Source of the DNA: an uncultured Clostridia bacterium
Lineage (GTDB): Bacteria; Bacillota; Clostridia; Oscillospirales; CAG-272
Assembly: GCA_945485605.1 (NCBI GenBank)
Contig: CALYSG010000020.1
Span: 1-16,915, forward strand
DNA: 16,915 nt
Reading direction: 5' to 3'
This document shows, in pieces, positions 6,828 through 14,730 of this stretch. Each line of letters opens with the position of its first letter. The first letter of the stretch is position 1. The notes under the pieces were generated by a model, which was given only the letters and a program-made list of their open reading frames with translations, was not told the origin of the DNA and searched no databases. The position numbers were made by a program, and so were the translations under genes.

Positions 6828-7919
6828 TCAACGACCGAAAAATCGGCGCGAAAGCTCAGATATTCTTGAATATGAGTGATCGAAGAAGTGCTTATACGAC
6901 TCGCAAAATATATTCTTGCCGTCAGAATCCCGCAGACTGCGGCAACCCGATCCGCAGAAGCCGTAACAGCGGCACTGTCTGCACTCAGACGGGTGAGCGG
7001 TCGATTCGGATATAAAGCGCTTCGCCGTGTCTGAAGACAGCATATCGGCAAAGCTCATCTCCGCGACGTTCCCCATCCGCCATTCGGGAGTAACGTAAAA
7101 ATCGCAAGGATAAACGCTCCCGTCCGACTCAACAGTAAAGTAACAGCCGCATACGCCTCGCATAGTGCAGATCTCGGGCGACCTTCCCGCTGCCCTCAAA
7201 ACGTAATTGTCAAAATCTCTGACACTTATGTTTTTTCCTGCCGATAGGTCTTTATACCATCTGTCAAAAACGGTGCAAAGGAACTTACCGTATGTATCCG
7301 GATCCGGCGAAAATCCCCCGCCGTTTCTGTCAAGGCATGGTATGAATTGCAAATATCGGAAGCCCGCACCGGTCAGCCCGTCATAAACCGCCGACGGATG
7401 TCTTGCCGTCACGCGTGAAACCACACAAAGGATATTGTATTCGACTCCGACGTCGTCAAAAAGGCGCAAGGTCTTCATTACCCGCGAAAAGGTCGCGCGA
7501 CCCGCCGCATCAAGACGGTTCATATCGTGAATCTCGCGGTTTCCGTCAAGCGACACTCCGGCAAGAAACCTCTTCTCGGCGAAAAATTCCGCCATTTCAC
7601 GGTTTATGCAAAGCCCGTTCGTCTGCACGGCGTAGTTAACCTTATGCCCGCGCAAATTGTATTTTCCGACCAACGAGACGACCTTTTCAAAATATTCAAG
7701 CCCCGCAAGCGTCGGCTCTCCCCCCTGAAAGGCAAGGTGCACGGCGTGCGCTCTGCCGTCCGATCCTGCGTATTCAAAGGTACGCATTATCAGGGTCTCA
7801 AGCGTTTCGTCACTCATGATCCCGTTGCTGTGTCCATCGCCGCCGTAATAGAAACAATATCGGCACCTCATATTGCACATTCCCGACGCGGGCTTTATCA
7901 GAACTGTTGTATCCGGCAT
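6828..7919 (-). CDS. Anaerobic sulfatase-maturase-type radical SAM protein (SPASM)
   Basis: This encodes 363 residues, the length of clostridial anSME. These enzymes use S-adenosylmethionine and three 4Fe-4S clusters to oxidise a Cys or Ser in a client sulfatase to formylglycine. It opens LIKPASGMCNMRCRYCFYYG with the CX3CX2C triad Cys15/19/22, then FQGGEPTLAG (64-73) and SLDG (123-126). The C-terminal SPASM domain has Cys251, 257, 272, 313, 316, 322, 326 and 339 for two auxiliary clusters. YPCDFYV (270-276) includes Asp273, equivalent to the catalytic base of clostridial anSME. The start is the ATG at 7919, one base after the lipoprotein stop; an upstream extension of 44 codons is only read-through of the neighbour. 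No sulfatase is in the window, so the client may be elsewhere or different, including a peptide. Confidence 0.9.
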   Translation of the reverse strand: MPDTTVLIKPASGMCNMRCRYCFYYGGDGHSNGIMSDETLETLIMRTFEYAGSDGRAHAVHLAFQGGEPTLAGLEYFEKVVSLVGKYNLRGHKVNYAVQTNGLCINREMAEFFAEKRFLAGVSLDGNREIHDMNRLDAAGRATFSRVMKTLRLFDDVGVEYNILCVVSRVTARHPSAVYDGLTGAGFRYLQFIPCLDRNGGGFSPDPDTYGKFLCTVFDRWYKDLSAGKNISVRDFDNYVLRAAGRSPEICTMRGVCGCYFTVESDGSVYPCDFYVTPEWRMGNVAEMSFADMLSSDTAKRFISESTAHPSECRQCRCYGFCGSGCRSLRDSDGKNIFCESYKHFFDHSYSRISELSRRFFGR

Positions 7920-7920
7920 A

Positions 7921-8295
7921 TCAGTTTTCCGAGCTCTCCTCCGCATATTTTTTTGCACAGGTACGGCAGAATTTTCCGATCCCCGCATTCTTCGCCATGC
8001 CGACCGTACCGGTCTCAACCTCTTTTGCCGACGAAATGTGTCCGCAGTCACGATAAAGATGATACACCGTTCCGCTCGCAGTCCAGTAAACTATCTTTCC
8101 CTTCGGAGGCTCTGCAGGAAGCTGAGCCGAAGTCTGCACTCCGTCCGAAAGCTCCTCGCTGTACCTGCGGAGCTCATCCGGAGAAACGGGATAGCCCGCA
8201 TTGAAGTCCCCTCCGTCCGCCCCCGCCGGCGAGCAGGACATCAGCGTCAGGATCAATGTGACCGCCGCTAAAAGCAAAGCACAGTATTTTTTCAT
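7921..8295 (-). CDS. Small lipoprotein with a His/Cys metal-site-like domain
   Basis: This encodes 124 residues. It has an N-terminal lipoprotein signal: MKKYC, a hydrophobic core and the lipobox LMSC with Cys21 as the lipidated residue. A polar linker (22-65) leads to a compact domain (about 66-116) of the form KIVYWTASGTVYHLYRDC, then GHI, then a C-terminal CRTC. His79, Cys84, His86, Cys110 and Cys113 are placed like the small Ada-like/zinc-knuckle repeats found in many clostridial surface proteins (VY-T-G-YH-x-C...C-x-x-C). Metal binding is inferred. The ATG at 8295 overlaps the regulator stop (TGATG) and GGAGGTGG lies about 8 bases upstream; the gene ends one base before the radical SAM start. 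It is likely exposed on the outer face of the membrane. No CxPxR or SxPxR maturase motif is present. Confidence 0.8.
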   Translation of the reverse strand: MKKYCALLLAAVTLILTLMSCSPAGADGGDFNAGYPVSPDELRRYSEELSDGVQTSAQLPAEPPKGKIVYWTASGTVYHLYRDCGHISSAKEVETGTVGMAKNAGIGKFCRTCAKKYAEESSEN

Positions 8296-9185
8296 CAACC
8301 GTCCACCTCCGAAAGCAGTCTCTCAAGCATCACGACCTTCGCCCCCGAATACTCATAAGCACCTTTGAAGTCCCCCGCGTCACGGCAGCAAATCTCGAGA
8401 TCGCGGAAAATGTCGTACATGACCGGCGCCCCGACCTTCTCACCACCGTTGAGAAGAGCACGAAGCTCGGCGAGTGCCCCGGCAAAATCCCCTCTCAGCA
8501 TTCCGAGCTTGGCACCTATATGCTCGCGATAAAATCCCTTTCCGAGGAAAGGAAGCAGCCTTCCCGCGGCATCCGAATCGCCCGAAGAAATATATCTCAG
8601 CACCGTCGCATATACACAGAACGGATCCCCGAAGGCAAGTGCCTCCGAAGTATCTCCGTCAGCACTCTCAGAATACAGAGACGGGGAGATGCTTCGCATA
8701 TAACGGCAGTAGACCTCTGCTTCGGCACTTATGTACCTCACATTGTATACAGTCCTGCGAACTCCCGCAGAAGCCTCGTCAAACTCTGCACAGGCAGTAC
8801 GGAGCTGTCCGTCCGAGAACGCCTCCTTGGCTATTCCGAGTGAGCAGGAAGCGCGTATCATAGCTATCTCATCGTCGCCGCCGTCGGGATCAAGCGAATC
8901 GCAAAGCTCGCGGCATATACGGTAATTCCCCGAAACAAGAGCCTTCTTTATATTCTCCATTCCGACAAGCTTGCGATAAAAGAACTCATCGTTGTCATCC
9001 GAAACGAGTATTCCCGCTGGAACGTTCAGCCGCTCGGCAAGATATTTTACCGTGCCGAGAGAGGGCACAGCCGCACCCGATTCGATAAGACTCAGCATAT
9101 TCCTCGTAATTTTGTTTCCCGCAAGCTCTGACTGGGTCATGGACTTGTCGGTACGAAGCTTTTTTATCTTTTCACCGGTATTCAA
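8295..9185 (-). CDS. XRE-family regulator with helical-repeat C-terminus
   Basis: This encodes 296 residues. Residues 4-60 form a Cro/C1-type helix-turn-helix (GEKIKKLRTDKSMTQSEL, then ITRNMLSLIESGAAVPSLGTV and LAERLNVPAGILV). The remaining 230 residues are all helical, with paired-helix spacing like TPR repeats (for example ALVSGNYRICRELCDSL, then GDFAGALAELRALLNG and GDFKGAYEYSGAKVVMLERLL). This architecture is shared with peptide-sensing RRNPP/Rgg-type regulators, but many other clostridial XRE proteins share it too. It starts at TTG 9185: GGAGGA lies 8 bases upstream and no ATG is available. It is the first gene of the regulator-lipoprotein-radical SAM operon and faces a divergent promoter across a palindrome, so autoregulation is probable. 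The ligand is unknown. Confidence 0.82.
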   Translation of the reverse strand: MNTGEKIKKLRTDKSMTQSELAGNKITRNMLSLIESGAAVPSLGTVKYLAERLNVPAGILVSDDNDEFFYRKLVGMENIKKALVSGNYRICRELCDSLDPDGGDDEIAMIRASCSLGIAKEAFSDGQLRTACAEFDEASAGVRRTVYNVRYISAEAEVYCRYMRSISPSLYSESADGDTSEALAFGDPFCVYATVLRYISSGDSDAAGRLLPFLGKGFYREHIGAKLGMLRGDFAGALAELRALLNGGEKVGAPVMYDIFRDLEICCRDAGDFKGAYEYSGAKVVMLERLLSEVDG

Positions 9186-9213
9186 TCAGCAATCCTCCGA
9201 TCTTGATACTTAT

Positions 9214-9242
9214 ATTATATCACATCGGAAGCCCTATTGCAA
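9214..9242 (-). promoter_or_regulatory. Promoter of the regulator operon
   Basis: On the minus strand TTGCAA (plus 9237-9242) and TATAAT (plus 9214-9219) are separated by 17 bases. The predicted transcript start lies about 20 bases before the ribosome site of the XRE gene. This is one half of a divergent promoter pair. Confidence 0.85.
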
Positions 9243-9249
9243 GCAAAAA

Positions 9250-9264
9250 GTAAATTTAATTTAC
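9250..9264. promoter_or_regulatory. Candidate operator palindrome between divergent promoters
   Basis: GTAAATTTAATTTAC is a perfect inverted repeat with 7-bp arms around one central base. It sits 7 bases from the minus-strand -35 box and 3 bases from the plus-strand -35 box. This is where an XRE dimer encoded next door could control both directions. Binding is inferred from position and symmetry. Confidence 0.55.
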
Positions 9265-9267
9265 GGA

Positions 9268-9296
9268 TTTACAAGGCTCAATTTATGTGGTATAAT
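9268..9296 (+). promoter_or_regulatory. Promoter of DUF951-yfhO-ruvAB
   Basis: TTTACA (9268-9273), a 17-base spacer and TATAAT (9291-9296), with TGG just before the -10 (extended -10). The predicted start is near 9303, about 15 bases before the ribosome site of the DUF951 gene. Confidence 0.85.
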
Positions 9297-9327
9297 AAAT
9301 ATATATATTTTTTAATAGGAGTTCCCC

Positions 9328-9525
9328 GTGGAAATAATACGTTTTTCGGCAGATGACTTTCTTGAACTTAAGAAGCCGCACCCGTGCGGCTCACGGCTTT
9401 TCAAAGTTATCAGAAGCGGAAGCGAGGTTCGCATTGTCTGCACTCGTTGCGGAAGAGATATGACTCTTGAACGCGTAAAGCTTGAAAAAGCGGTAAAACG
9501 GGTCATTCCGTCCTCAAAAGAATAA
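9328..9525 (+). CDS. DUF951 family protein
   Basis: This encodes 65 residues, starting at GTG 9328 with AGGAG six bases upstream (9317-9321). It has the family signature LKKPHPCGS (14-22), then VCTRCGRDMTL (37-47) and a basic C-terminus. Cys20, Cys38 and Cys41 could form part of a small metal site or ribbon. DUF951 proteins are short, widespread in Firmicutes and of unknown function; the beta-rich layout suggests nucleic-acid or protein binding, which is not established. It is the first gene of an operon 21 bases ahead of the YfhO-family gene, under the extended -10 promoter at 9268-9296. Confidence 0.9.
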   Translation: MEIIRFSADDFLELKKPHPCGSRLFKVIRSGSEVRIVCTRCGRDMTLERVKLEKAVKRVIPSSKE

Positions 9526-9546
9526 CGGCGGGAAAGGATTACTTTA

Positions 9547-12500
9547 ATGGGCAAGAACAGTAAAAAGAACGGTGCCGAACATTGCATCGAATGCGGAAGC
9601 CCCATAATACATAGGTTGCTGAAACTTACAAGAGCGAAATATGTTGCGAAAAAGAAAGGATACGTCTGCCCCGAATGTCTTCGGAAAGAGAGGCTCGAAC
9701 GAATGATGAATGATAACGTTAAGGAAACGCCGCAGGAGGTAATTCCCGCTCCGTCAGTTACACCCGTCTCGGCTCCCCTGCTCGGGGACAAGCCCAAGGG
9801 AAAGGAGAGGTTCAGACAGCTTTTCCGCGAATACGGCTATCTCTGCTTCGCCTTCATTATTCCCGTAGTCATAATGTACCTGATATATGCCTCTATGGGC
9901 ATTCATCCGATCGGAGAGGGTTCGGTACTCGTACTCGATCTGAACGGTCAGTACGTCAGTTTCTATGAGGGACTTCGCAACGCCGTCTACGGCGATATGA
10001 GCATGCTCTACTCCTTCAGCCGCGCTCTCGGAGGAGAGTTCTTCGGAATGTACGCCTACTATCTCGCAAGCCCCTTCTCCTATATAGTGGCGCTCTTCCC
10101 GCAGAAGATGATACTCGAGGCTCTGCTGACTATATTCCTTCTCAAGACCGGGCTCTGCGGTCTGACCTTCGGGTTCTACCTGCACCGTCATTTTTCGGAA
10201 AGACCGACCTTCAGCAGGGTGACGACCGTTACCTTCTCGCTTATGTATGCGCTGTCGGCATACTGCATCGTCCAGCAGCACAACTCAATGTGGATCGATG
10301 CCGTCATTTGGCTCCCCATAGTTTCGCTCGGACTTGAAGGACTTATCGAAAAGGGGCACTACAAGCTCTATACCGCATTTCTCGCCCTCACACTGGTAAG
10401 TAACTTCTATATCGGTTGGATGGTCTGCATTTACTGCGTGGCGTATTTTCTCTTCTACTACTTCATGCGCAACGAAAAAGGTCAGAACAATCCCTACCGT
10501 GAGAAAGTACACTTTGCGAAATCGTTTCTGCGTTTTGTCTTTTTCTCGGTACTTGCAGCGGCAATGGCGGCGGTCATTCTTATGACTGCCTACTACTCGC
10601 TCACCTTCGGCAAAACGACCTTCTCCACCACAAACTGGAGCTTCAAGACAAACTTCGACATTCTCGATATGTTTGTAAAGTTCCTGCCCTGCTCCTATGA
10701 TACCGTAAGACCGGAGGGTCTGCCGTTCGTCTACTGCGGCATGCTCACGGTACTGCTTATCCCGGTGTTCTTCTGCAACCCGAGGTATTCGGCAAGGGAA
10801 AAGATATGCTCGGGCATTCTCGTGGCATTCTTCCTGCTGAGCTTTCTTATCCGTCCCGTCGACCTCGTATGGCACGGATTTCAGCGTCCCAACTGGCTCA
10901 ATTACAGATACAGCTTCATGCTGTGCTTCGTACTGCTCGTCATGGCGTACAAAGGGATAATCGAGATACGGAGAGTCCGTTCCGGTGTTCTCTTCTTCAG
11001 TGCCGGAACTATGCTCGTCCTCCTCGCGGTGGCACAGAAGACCGAGTTTTCCACCTTCATTCTCGGGAACAGCAGCTATCATCGTGATCACGAGGTCGGT
11101 AAGCTCTTAAACCTTGAATGTATCTGGCTGTCTGTCCTCTGCGTCGGAGTATATCTCATAATGCTATGCGCCATGAAGCACGCGAAAAAGCCGAAAAACG
11201 TCGCCCTTATACTTGCGGTCCTAATATCCGCCGAGCTTTTCGGTAACGGTCTGTGCAACTGTCTTGACCTCGGAGCAGATGTCGTATATACGAAGTACAC
11301 TACCTATCACAACTCACTCGACCCGCTCCGTGAAACGGTAAATGCGGTCCAAGACAGTGACGTGTCCTTCTACCGTCTTGAAGAGGCCTCACATCGCAAG
11401 GCAAACGACAATATGGCGCTGAACGTTCACGGCATGACAAGCTCGACCTCAACTCTCAACGCCACAACGATAAGATTCCTCAAGAATATGGGATACTTCG
11501 GTAAGTCTCATGAAACACGGTACTTCCCGGGGAATCTTGTGTCGGATTCGCTTCTCGGAGTCAAGTATATCCTCTCGGCACAGGACGAATCAAACGCCGA
11601 GGCAAGGGCGGCTAAGGAAATGTTTGCCGACCTCGGTTATTATGAGGAATACTACTCGGACGATTATTACACTGTCTACAGAAACCTTACGGCTCTGGCA
11701 CTCGGATATGCGGTCAGTTCATCTGTCGACGATATAAAATTTGAAGATTATCAGAATCCGTATGAAAGACTTAACGCGGTGGTGACCGCCATGCTCGGTT
11801 CCGACACACCGATAGAAGTCTTCAAGCCTCTGAACGATTACACCGTCTCGACCGGAAGCGTAACGAAAACACACGGCACCCCGTCAAAGACATCAAACTA
11901 CAAGTACCCGTATACAAATTATCAGAAGGTCGGGGATACCTCCTCGGCTTATGTCAGATTCGAGCTTAAGATGCCCTTCATTGATACCCCTGAAGAAATC
12001 ATAAAAGAAATAGAAGCTGTCACGGATGGAGAAGAGGAATATCCCGAATACGACGATGAAGAAAATGAAGACGAAAGCATATACAGCAAGGTATCGACAC
12101 AGTACGTATTCTTCTATCTGCCGAGCGAATTCCAGCGCGAATTCAGCTTCTCGGCTCCCGCGGGATCATACGGGAAGGTATACGGCGGCGGATCTGAAAG
12201 ATCTCTCTTCCTCGGCGCCCTCAGAGAGGGTATGACCGACAATGTCTCCCTTACGCTTGAAACCTCAAATCTTTACGTGACCGACGGCGTTCCGCTCTTC
12301 TACTACCTTGACCGCACTGTATTCAAGGACGCGATGGAAAAGCTTTCCGGATCTCAGCTCGTTATCGATGAGGGTTACACTGACGATCACCTTACCGGAA
12401 AGATCACGACAGACGGCGCGACGACAGTTTTCACCTCTATCCCCTTCGATAATGGCTGGCAGGTAAAGGTCGACGGTAAGCGCGTCGATATCCGCGGAAT

Positions 12501-12993
12501 ATTCAGAGACGAATCCCTTGGCGAGAAATCGACAGACGGCGCCGTCATAGCATTCAATATCGCAGACGGCGGCGAACACACGGTCGAGCTGACCTACCGT
12601 CCGAAAGCATTTACGGTCGGTCTTGCCGTATCGCTCTTCGGCATCATACTGTTTATTCTCATAATAATATTTGAAAAGAAGCTCAATATCTTCCTCGGCA
12701 AAGTATTTATGCCGATAACCGTCCCCGTTACGGCACCGGAGGATGACACGAGAGCATCCGAAGACAGCGAGGGCAAGGAAGAAAACAGCTCCGAAGCCCC
12801 TCCACAGACAGACTCTGTCTCGGAAATACAGGAAAAAAAGGTCATCACCGTTCCGCGCGGCACGACAGTCCCCGCCGACGTAAATCTTGACCCCGCAGAA
12901 CACCTTCCCGACGATACCGTGCTTAAAGCAGACGATCTTCCCAAAGCCGAACCCGCCGAAACGATTGAGGATACCGAAAAGAGAGACAGCTGA
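9547..12993 (+). CDS. YfhO-family membrane protein with N-terminal zinc ribbon
   Basis: This encodes 1148 residues. Residues 10-50 form a zinc ribbon with Cys13/Cys16 (HCIECGSP) and Cys41/Cys44 (YVCPECLRK). A linker leads to the first membrane span near 97-116 and a long multi-span body typical of YfhO, including VLDLNGQY (129-136) and NSMWIDAVIWLPIVSLG (256-272). An extracytoplasmic part (about 580-1015) follows, with an acidic stretch near 828-844 (EEEYPEYDDEENEDES). A last span runs about 1021-1043, followed by a 100-residue acidic, low-complexity tail. Bacillus and Listeria YfhO are GT-C-type enzymes linked to lipoteichoic acid glycosylation; a similar envelope role is inferred. The start is the ATG at 9547 with AAGGA upstream. 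The stop overlaps the ruvA ATG (TGATG). The ribbon and tail are unusual additions. Length exceeds Bacillus YfhO by roughly 280 residues. Confidence 0.88.
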   Translation: MGKNSKKNGAEHCIECGSPIIHRLLKLTRAKYVAKKKGYVCPECLRKERLERMMNDNVKETPQEVIPAPSVTPVSAPLLGDKPKGKERFRQLFREYGYLCFAFIIPVVIMYLIYASMGIHPIGEGSVLVLDLNGQYVSFYEGLRNAVYGDMSMLYSFSRALGGEFFGMYAYYLASPFSYIVALFPQKMILEALLTIFLLKTGLCGLTFGFYLHRHFSERPTFSRVTTVTFSLMYALSAYCIVQQHNSMWIDAVIWLPIVSLGLEGLIEKGHYKLYTAFLALTLVSNFYIGWMVCIYCVAYFLFYYFMRNEKGQNNPYREKVHFAKSFLRFVFFSVLAAAMAAVILMTAYYSLTFGKTTFSTTNWSFKTNFDILDMFVKFLPCSYDTVRPEGLPFVYCGMLTVLLIPVFFCNPRYSAREKICSGILVAFFLLSFLIRPVDLVWHGFQRPNWLNYRYSFMLCFVLLVMAYKGIIEIRRVRSGVLFFSAGTMLVLLAVAQKTEFSTFILGNSSYHRDHEVGKLLNLECIWLSVLCVGVYLIMLCAMKHAKKPKNVALILAVLISAELFGNGLCNCLDLGADVVYTKYTTYHNSLDPLRETVNAVQDSDVSFYRLEEASHRKANDNMALNVHGMTSSTSTLNATTIRFLKNMGYFGKSHETRYFPGNLVSDSLLGVKYILSAQDESNAEARAAKEMFADLGYYEEYYSDDYYTVYRNLTALALGYAVSSSVDDIKFEDYQNPYERLNAVVTAMLGSDTPIEVFKPLNDYTVSTGSVTKTHGTPSKTSNYKYPYTNYQKVGDTSSAYVRFELKMPFIDTPEEIIKEIEAVTDGEEEYPEYDDEENEDESIYSKVSTQYVFFYLPSEFQREFSFSAPAGSYGKVYGGGSERSLFLGALREGMTDNVSLTLETSNLYVTDGVPLFYYLDRTVFKDAMEKLSGSQLVIDEGYTDDHLTGKITTDGATTVFTSIPFDNGWQVKVDGKRVDIRGIFRDESLGEKSTDGAVIAFNIADGGEHTVELTYRPKAFTVGLAVSLFGIILFILIIIFEKKLNIFLGKVFMPITVPVTAPEDDTRASEDSEGKEENSSEAPPQTDSVSEIQEKKVITVPRGTTVPADVNLDPAEHLPDDTVLKADDLPKAEPAETIEDTEKRDS

Positions 12994-13604
12994 TGTACTA
13001 TTATATTAAAGGAACACTTGAAGTAAACGAGCCGACCTTCGCCGTGATAGACGCCTGCGGGATCGGATATAAGCTGACAGTAAGTCAGACAACGCACGAT
13101 GGGCTTCCGTCAAGAGGCTCTCAGGTAAAGCTCTTCACCCATATGTCTGTGAGAGAGGACGGGATCGAGCTTTTCGGCTTCCTCACGCAGGAAGAGCTGT
13201 CGGCATTCAGACTTCTGATAGGAGTTTCGGGTGTCGGTCCGAAGGTCGCCATAAGCATTCTTTCATATCTCTCACCCGAAAAATTTGCTCTTGCCGTATC
13301 ATCGGAGGACAAAAAAACTCTCTCAAAGGCGAGCGGCGTCGGGGCAAAGACCGCCGCAAGGATAATCCTTGAGCTTAAGGACAAGCTCGGCGCCGATATG
13401 TCTTTTGCAGATGTTCCCTCCCTTCCCGACAGCGCGGGAGCTTCGGTGACTTCGAGCGAAAACCTCTCAGATGCGATAGAGGCTCTCTCGGTCGTAGGCT
13501 ATACGAGATCCGAAATTCTCTCGGCGCTTCACGGCGTCGACACGAAAAATATGTCGGTAGAGGAAATATTCAAGGCGGCAACAAAGCGCCTTATGCGCGG
13601 ATGA
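12993..13604 (+). CDS. ruvA: Holliday junction helicase subunit RuvA
   Basis: This encodes 203 residues. RuvA tetramers hold four-way DNA junctions and load RuvB rings. The N-terminal OB domain (MYYYIKGTLEVNE to about 63) includes HMSVREDGIELFGF. Two helix-hairpin-helix motifs follow: LIGVSGVGPKVAISILS (near 75-91) and SKASGVGAKTAARIILELKDKL (near 108-129, quoted by its first and last residues). The C-terminal domain III (about 155-203) carries ALSVVGYTRSEILSAL. The ATG overlaps the yfhO stop as TGATG, and only a weak GAGAGA precedes it, so translation is probably coupled to YfhO. ruvB follows after 38 bases. ruvC is not in the window. Confidence 0.96.
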   Translation: MYYYIKGTLEVNEPTFAVIDACGIGYKLTVSQTTHDGLPSRGSQVKLFTHMSVREDGIELFGFLTQEELSAFRLLIGVSGVGPKVAISILSYLSPEKFALAVSSEDKKTLSKASGVGAKTAARIILELKDKLGADMSFADVPSLPDSAGASVTSSENLSDAIEALSVVGYTRSEILSALHGVDTKNMSVEEIFKAATKRLMRG

Positions 13605-13642
13605 TCTTTTCCGAATAATGAAAGAAAGGAGCCAACTCTGAT

Positions 13643-14677
13643 ATGCAGGACGAGCTTGACCTTGAAAACCGAATAGTATCCTCTTCATACAGTCCCGACG
13701 ACACCGAAATAGAGCAGTCACTCCGCCCCCGGAAGCTCGACGAATACATCGGTCAGGAAAAAGTAAAGGAAAACCTGAAAATTTATATCGAAGCCGCAAA
13801 GCGTCGCGGCGAATCGCTCGATCACACTCTTCTCTACGGTCCTCCCGGACTCGGAAAGACGACGCTGGCGTTCATAATCGCCGCAGAAATGGGAGTGAAT
13901 ATCAGAATAACCTCCGGACCTGCGATCGAGCGTCAGGGCGACCTTGCAGCGCTTCTCACAAACCTGAATCAGGGCGACGTGCTCTTCATTGACGAGATAC
14001 ACAGGCTCTCGCGCTCGATAGAGGAAATACTCTACCCGGCAATGGAGGACTACTCACTCGATATAATTATCGGCAAGGGTCCCGCCGCAAGAAGTATAAG
14101 AATAGACCTTCCGCGCTTCACCCTGATCGGTGCTACGACACGTGCCGGTCAGCTCACCTCCCCGCTCCGTGACAGATTCGGAGTGATGCTCAAGCTCGAT
14201 CTCTACACTCCGGAGGAGCTTGCCTCCATAGTCACAAGAAGCGCTACGATACTCGGGATCGAGATAAGCGGAGACGGAGCATATGCCATAGCCTCACGGT
14301 CACGGGGAACACCGCGCATAGCAAACCGCCTTTTGAAGCGTGTCCGCGACTTCGCGCAGGTAACCGGCAACGGAGTTATCGACGCAAAGATCGCCGGCTA
14401 TGCTCTTGACCGGCTCGAGATCGACGAGCTCGGGCTTGATGAGACAGACAGAAGGATGCTCAGAACCATAATCGAATTCTACGGCGGAGGTCCCGTCGGG
14501 CTTGAGACTCTGGCGGCGACGGTCGGTGAAGAAGCAATAACTCTTGAAGACGTCTATGAGCCATATCTTATTCAGCTCGGATACCTTTCTCGAACCCCGA
14601 GAGGAAGGTGCGCGACGCGCCTTGCCTACGAACATCTCGGAATAAAACCAATTGCGGACGGAAACTGTCAGGAATAA
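13643..14677 (+). CDS. ruvB: Holliday junction ATPase RuvB
   Basis: This encodes 344 residues of an AAA+ hexameric motor that drives branch migration with RuvA. Walker A is GPPGLGKTT (66-74), Walker B LFIDEIHRL (113-121), sensor 1 GATTRAG (162-168) and the arginine region LRDRFG (174-179). The C-terminal winged helix includes GGPVGLETLAATVGEE and the signature GYLSRTPRGR. Length is standard. The start is the ATG at 13643 with AAAGGAG at 13625-13631. It is the last gene of the plus-strand operon and is followed by a perfect terminator. queA/tgt, often downstream in other species, are not present. Confidence 0.97.
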   Translation: MQDELDLENRIVSSSYSPDDTEIEQSLRPRKLDEYIGQEKVKENLKIYIEAAKRRGESLDHTLLYGPPGLGKTTLAFIIAAEMGVNIRITSGPAIERQGDLAALLTNLNQGDVLFIDEIHRLSRSIEEILYPAMEDYSLDIIIGKGPAARSIRIDLPRFTLIGATTRAGQLTSPLRDRFGVMLKLDLYTPEELASIVTRSATILGIEISGDGAYAIASRSRGTPRIANRLLKRVRDFAQVTGNGVIDAKIAGYALDRLEIDELGLDETDRRMLRTIIEFYGGGPVGLETLAATVGEEAITLEDVYEPYLIQLGYLSRTPRGRCATRLAYEHLGIKPIADGNCQE

Positions 14678-14686
14678 CAGCAACGC

Positions 14687-14724
14687 AGATCAGCCCCGCG
14701 GCGAATACGCCGCGGGGCTGATCT
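14687..14724 (+). terminator. Terminator after ruvB
   Basis: There is a perfect 17-bp stem, AGATCAGCCCCGCGGCG (14687-14703) and its complement (14708-14724), with loop AATA. A short T-run follows on the plus strand. It starts ten bases after the ruvB stop. The minus-strand gene at 14731 ends on the other side; read from that side the hairpin lacks a U-tract but is very stable. Confidence 0.9.
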
Positions 14725-14730
14725 TTTGAT

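Noticed and set aside
7919..8051. Longer N-terminus (44 residues) for the radical SAM protein
   Set aside because: The extra residues are Arg-rich read-through of the lipoprotein gene; the family starts at the ATG at 7919.
10285..11091. 268-codon minus-strand open frame inside the YfhO gene
   Set aside because: It is charged, His/Glu-rich text with no fold pattern, opposite a clear membrane protein.
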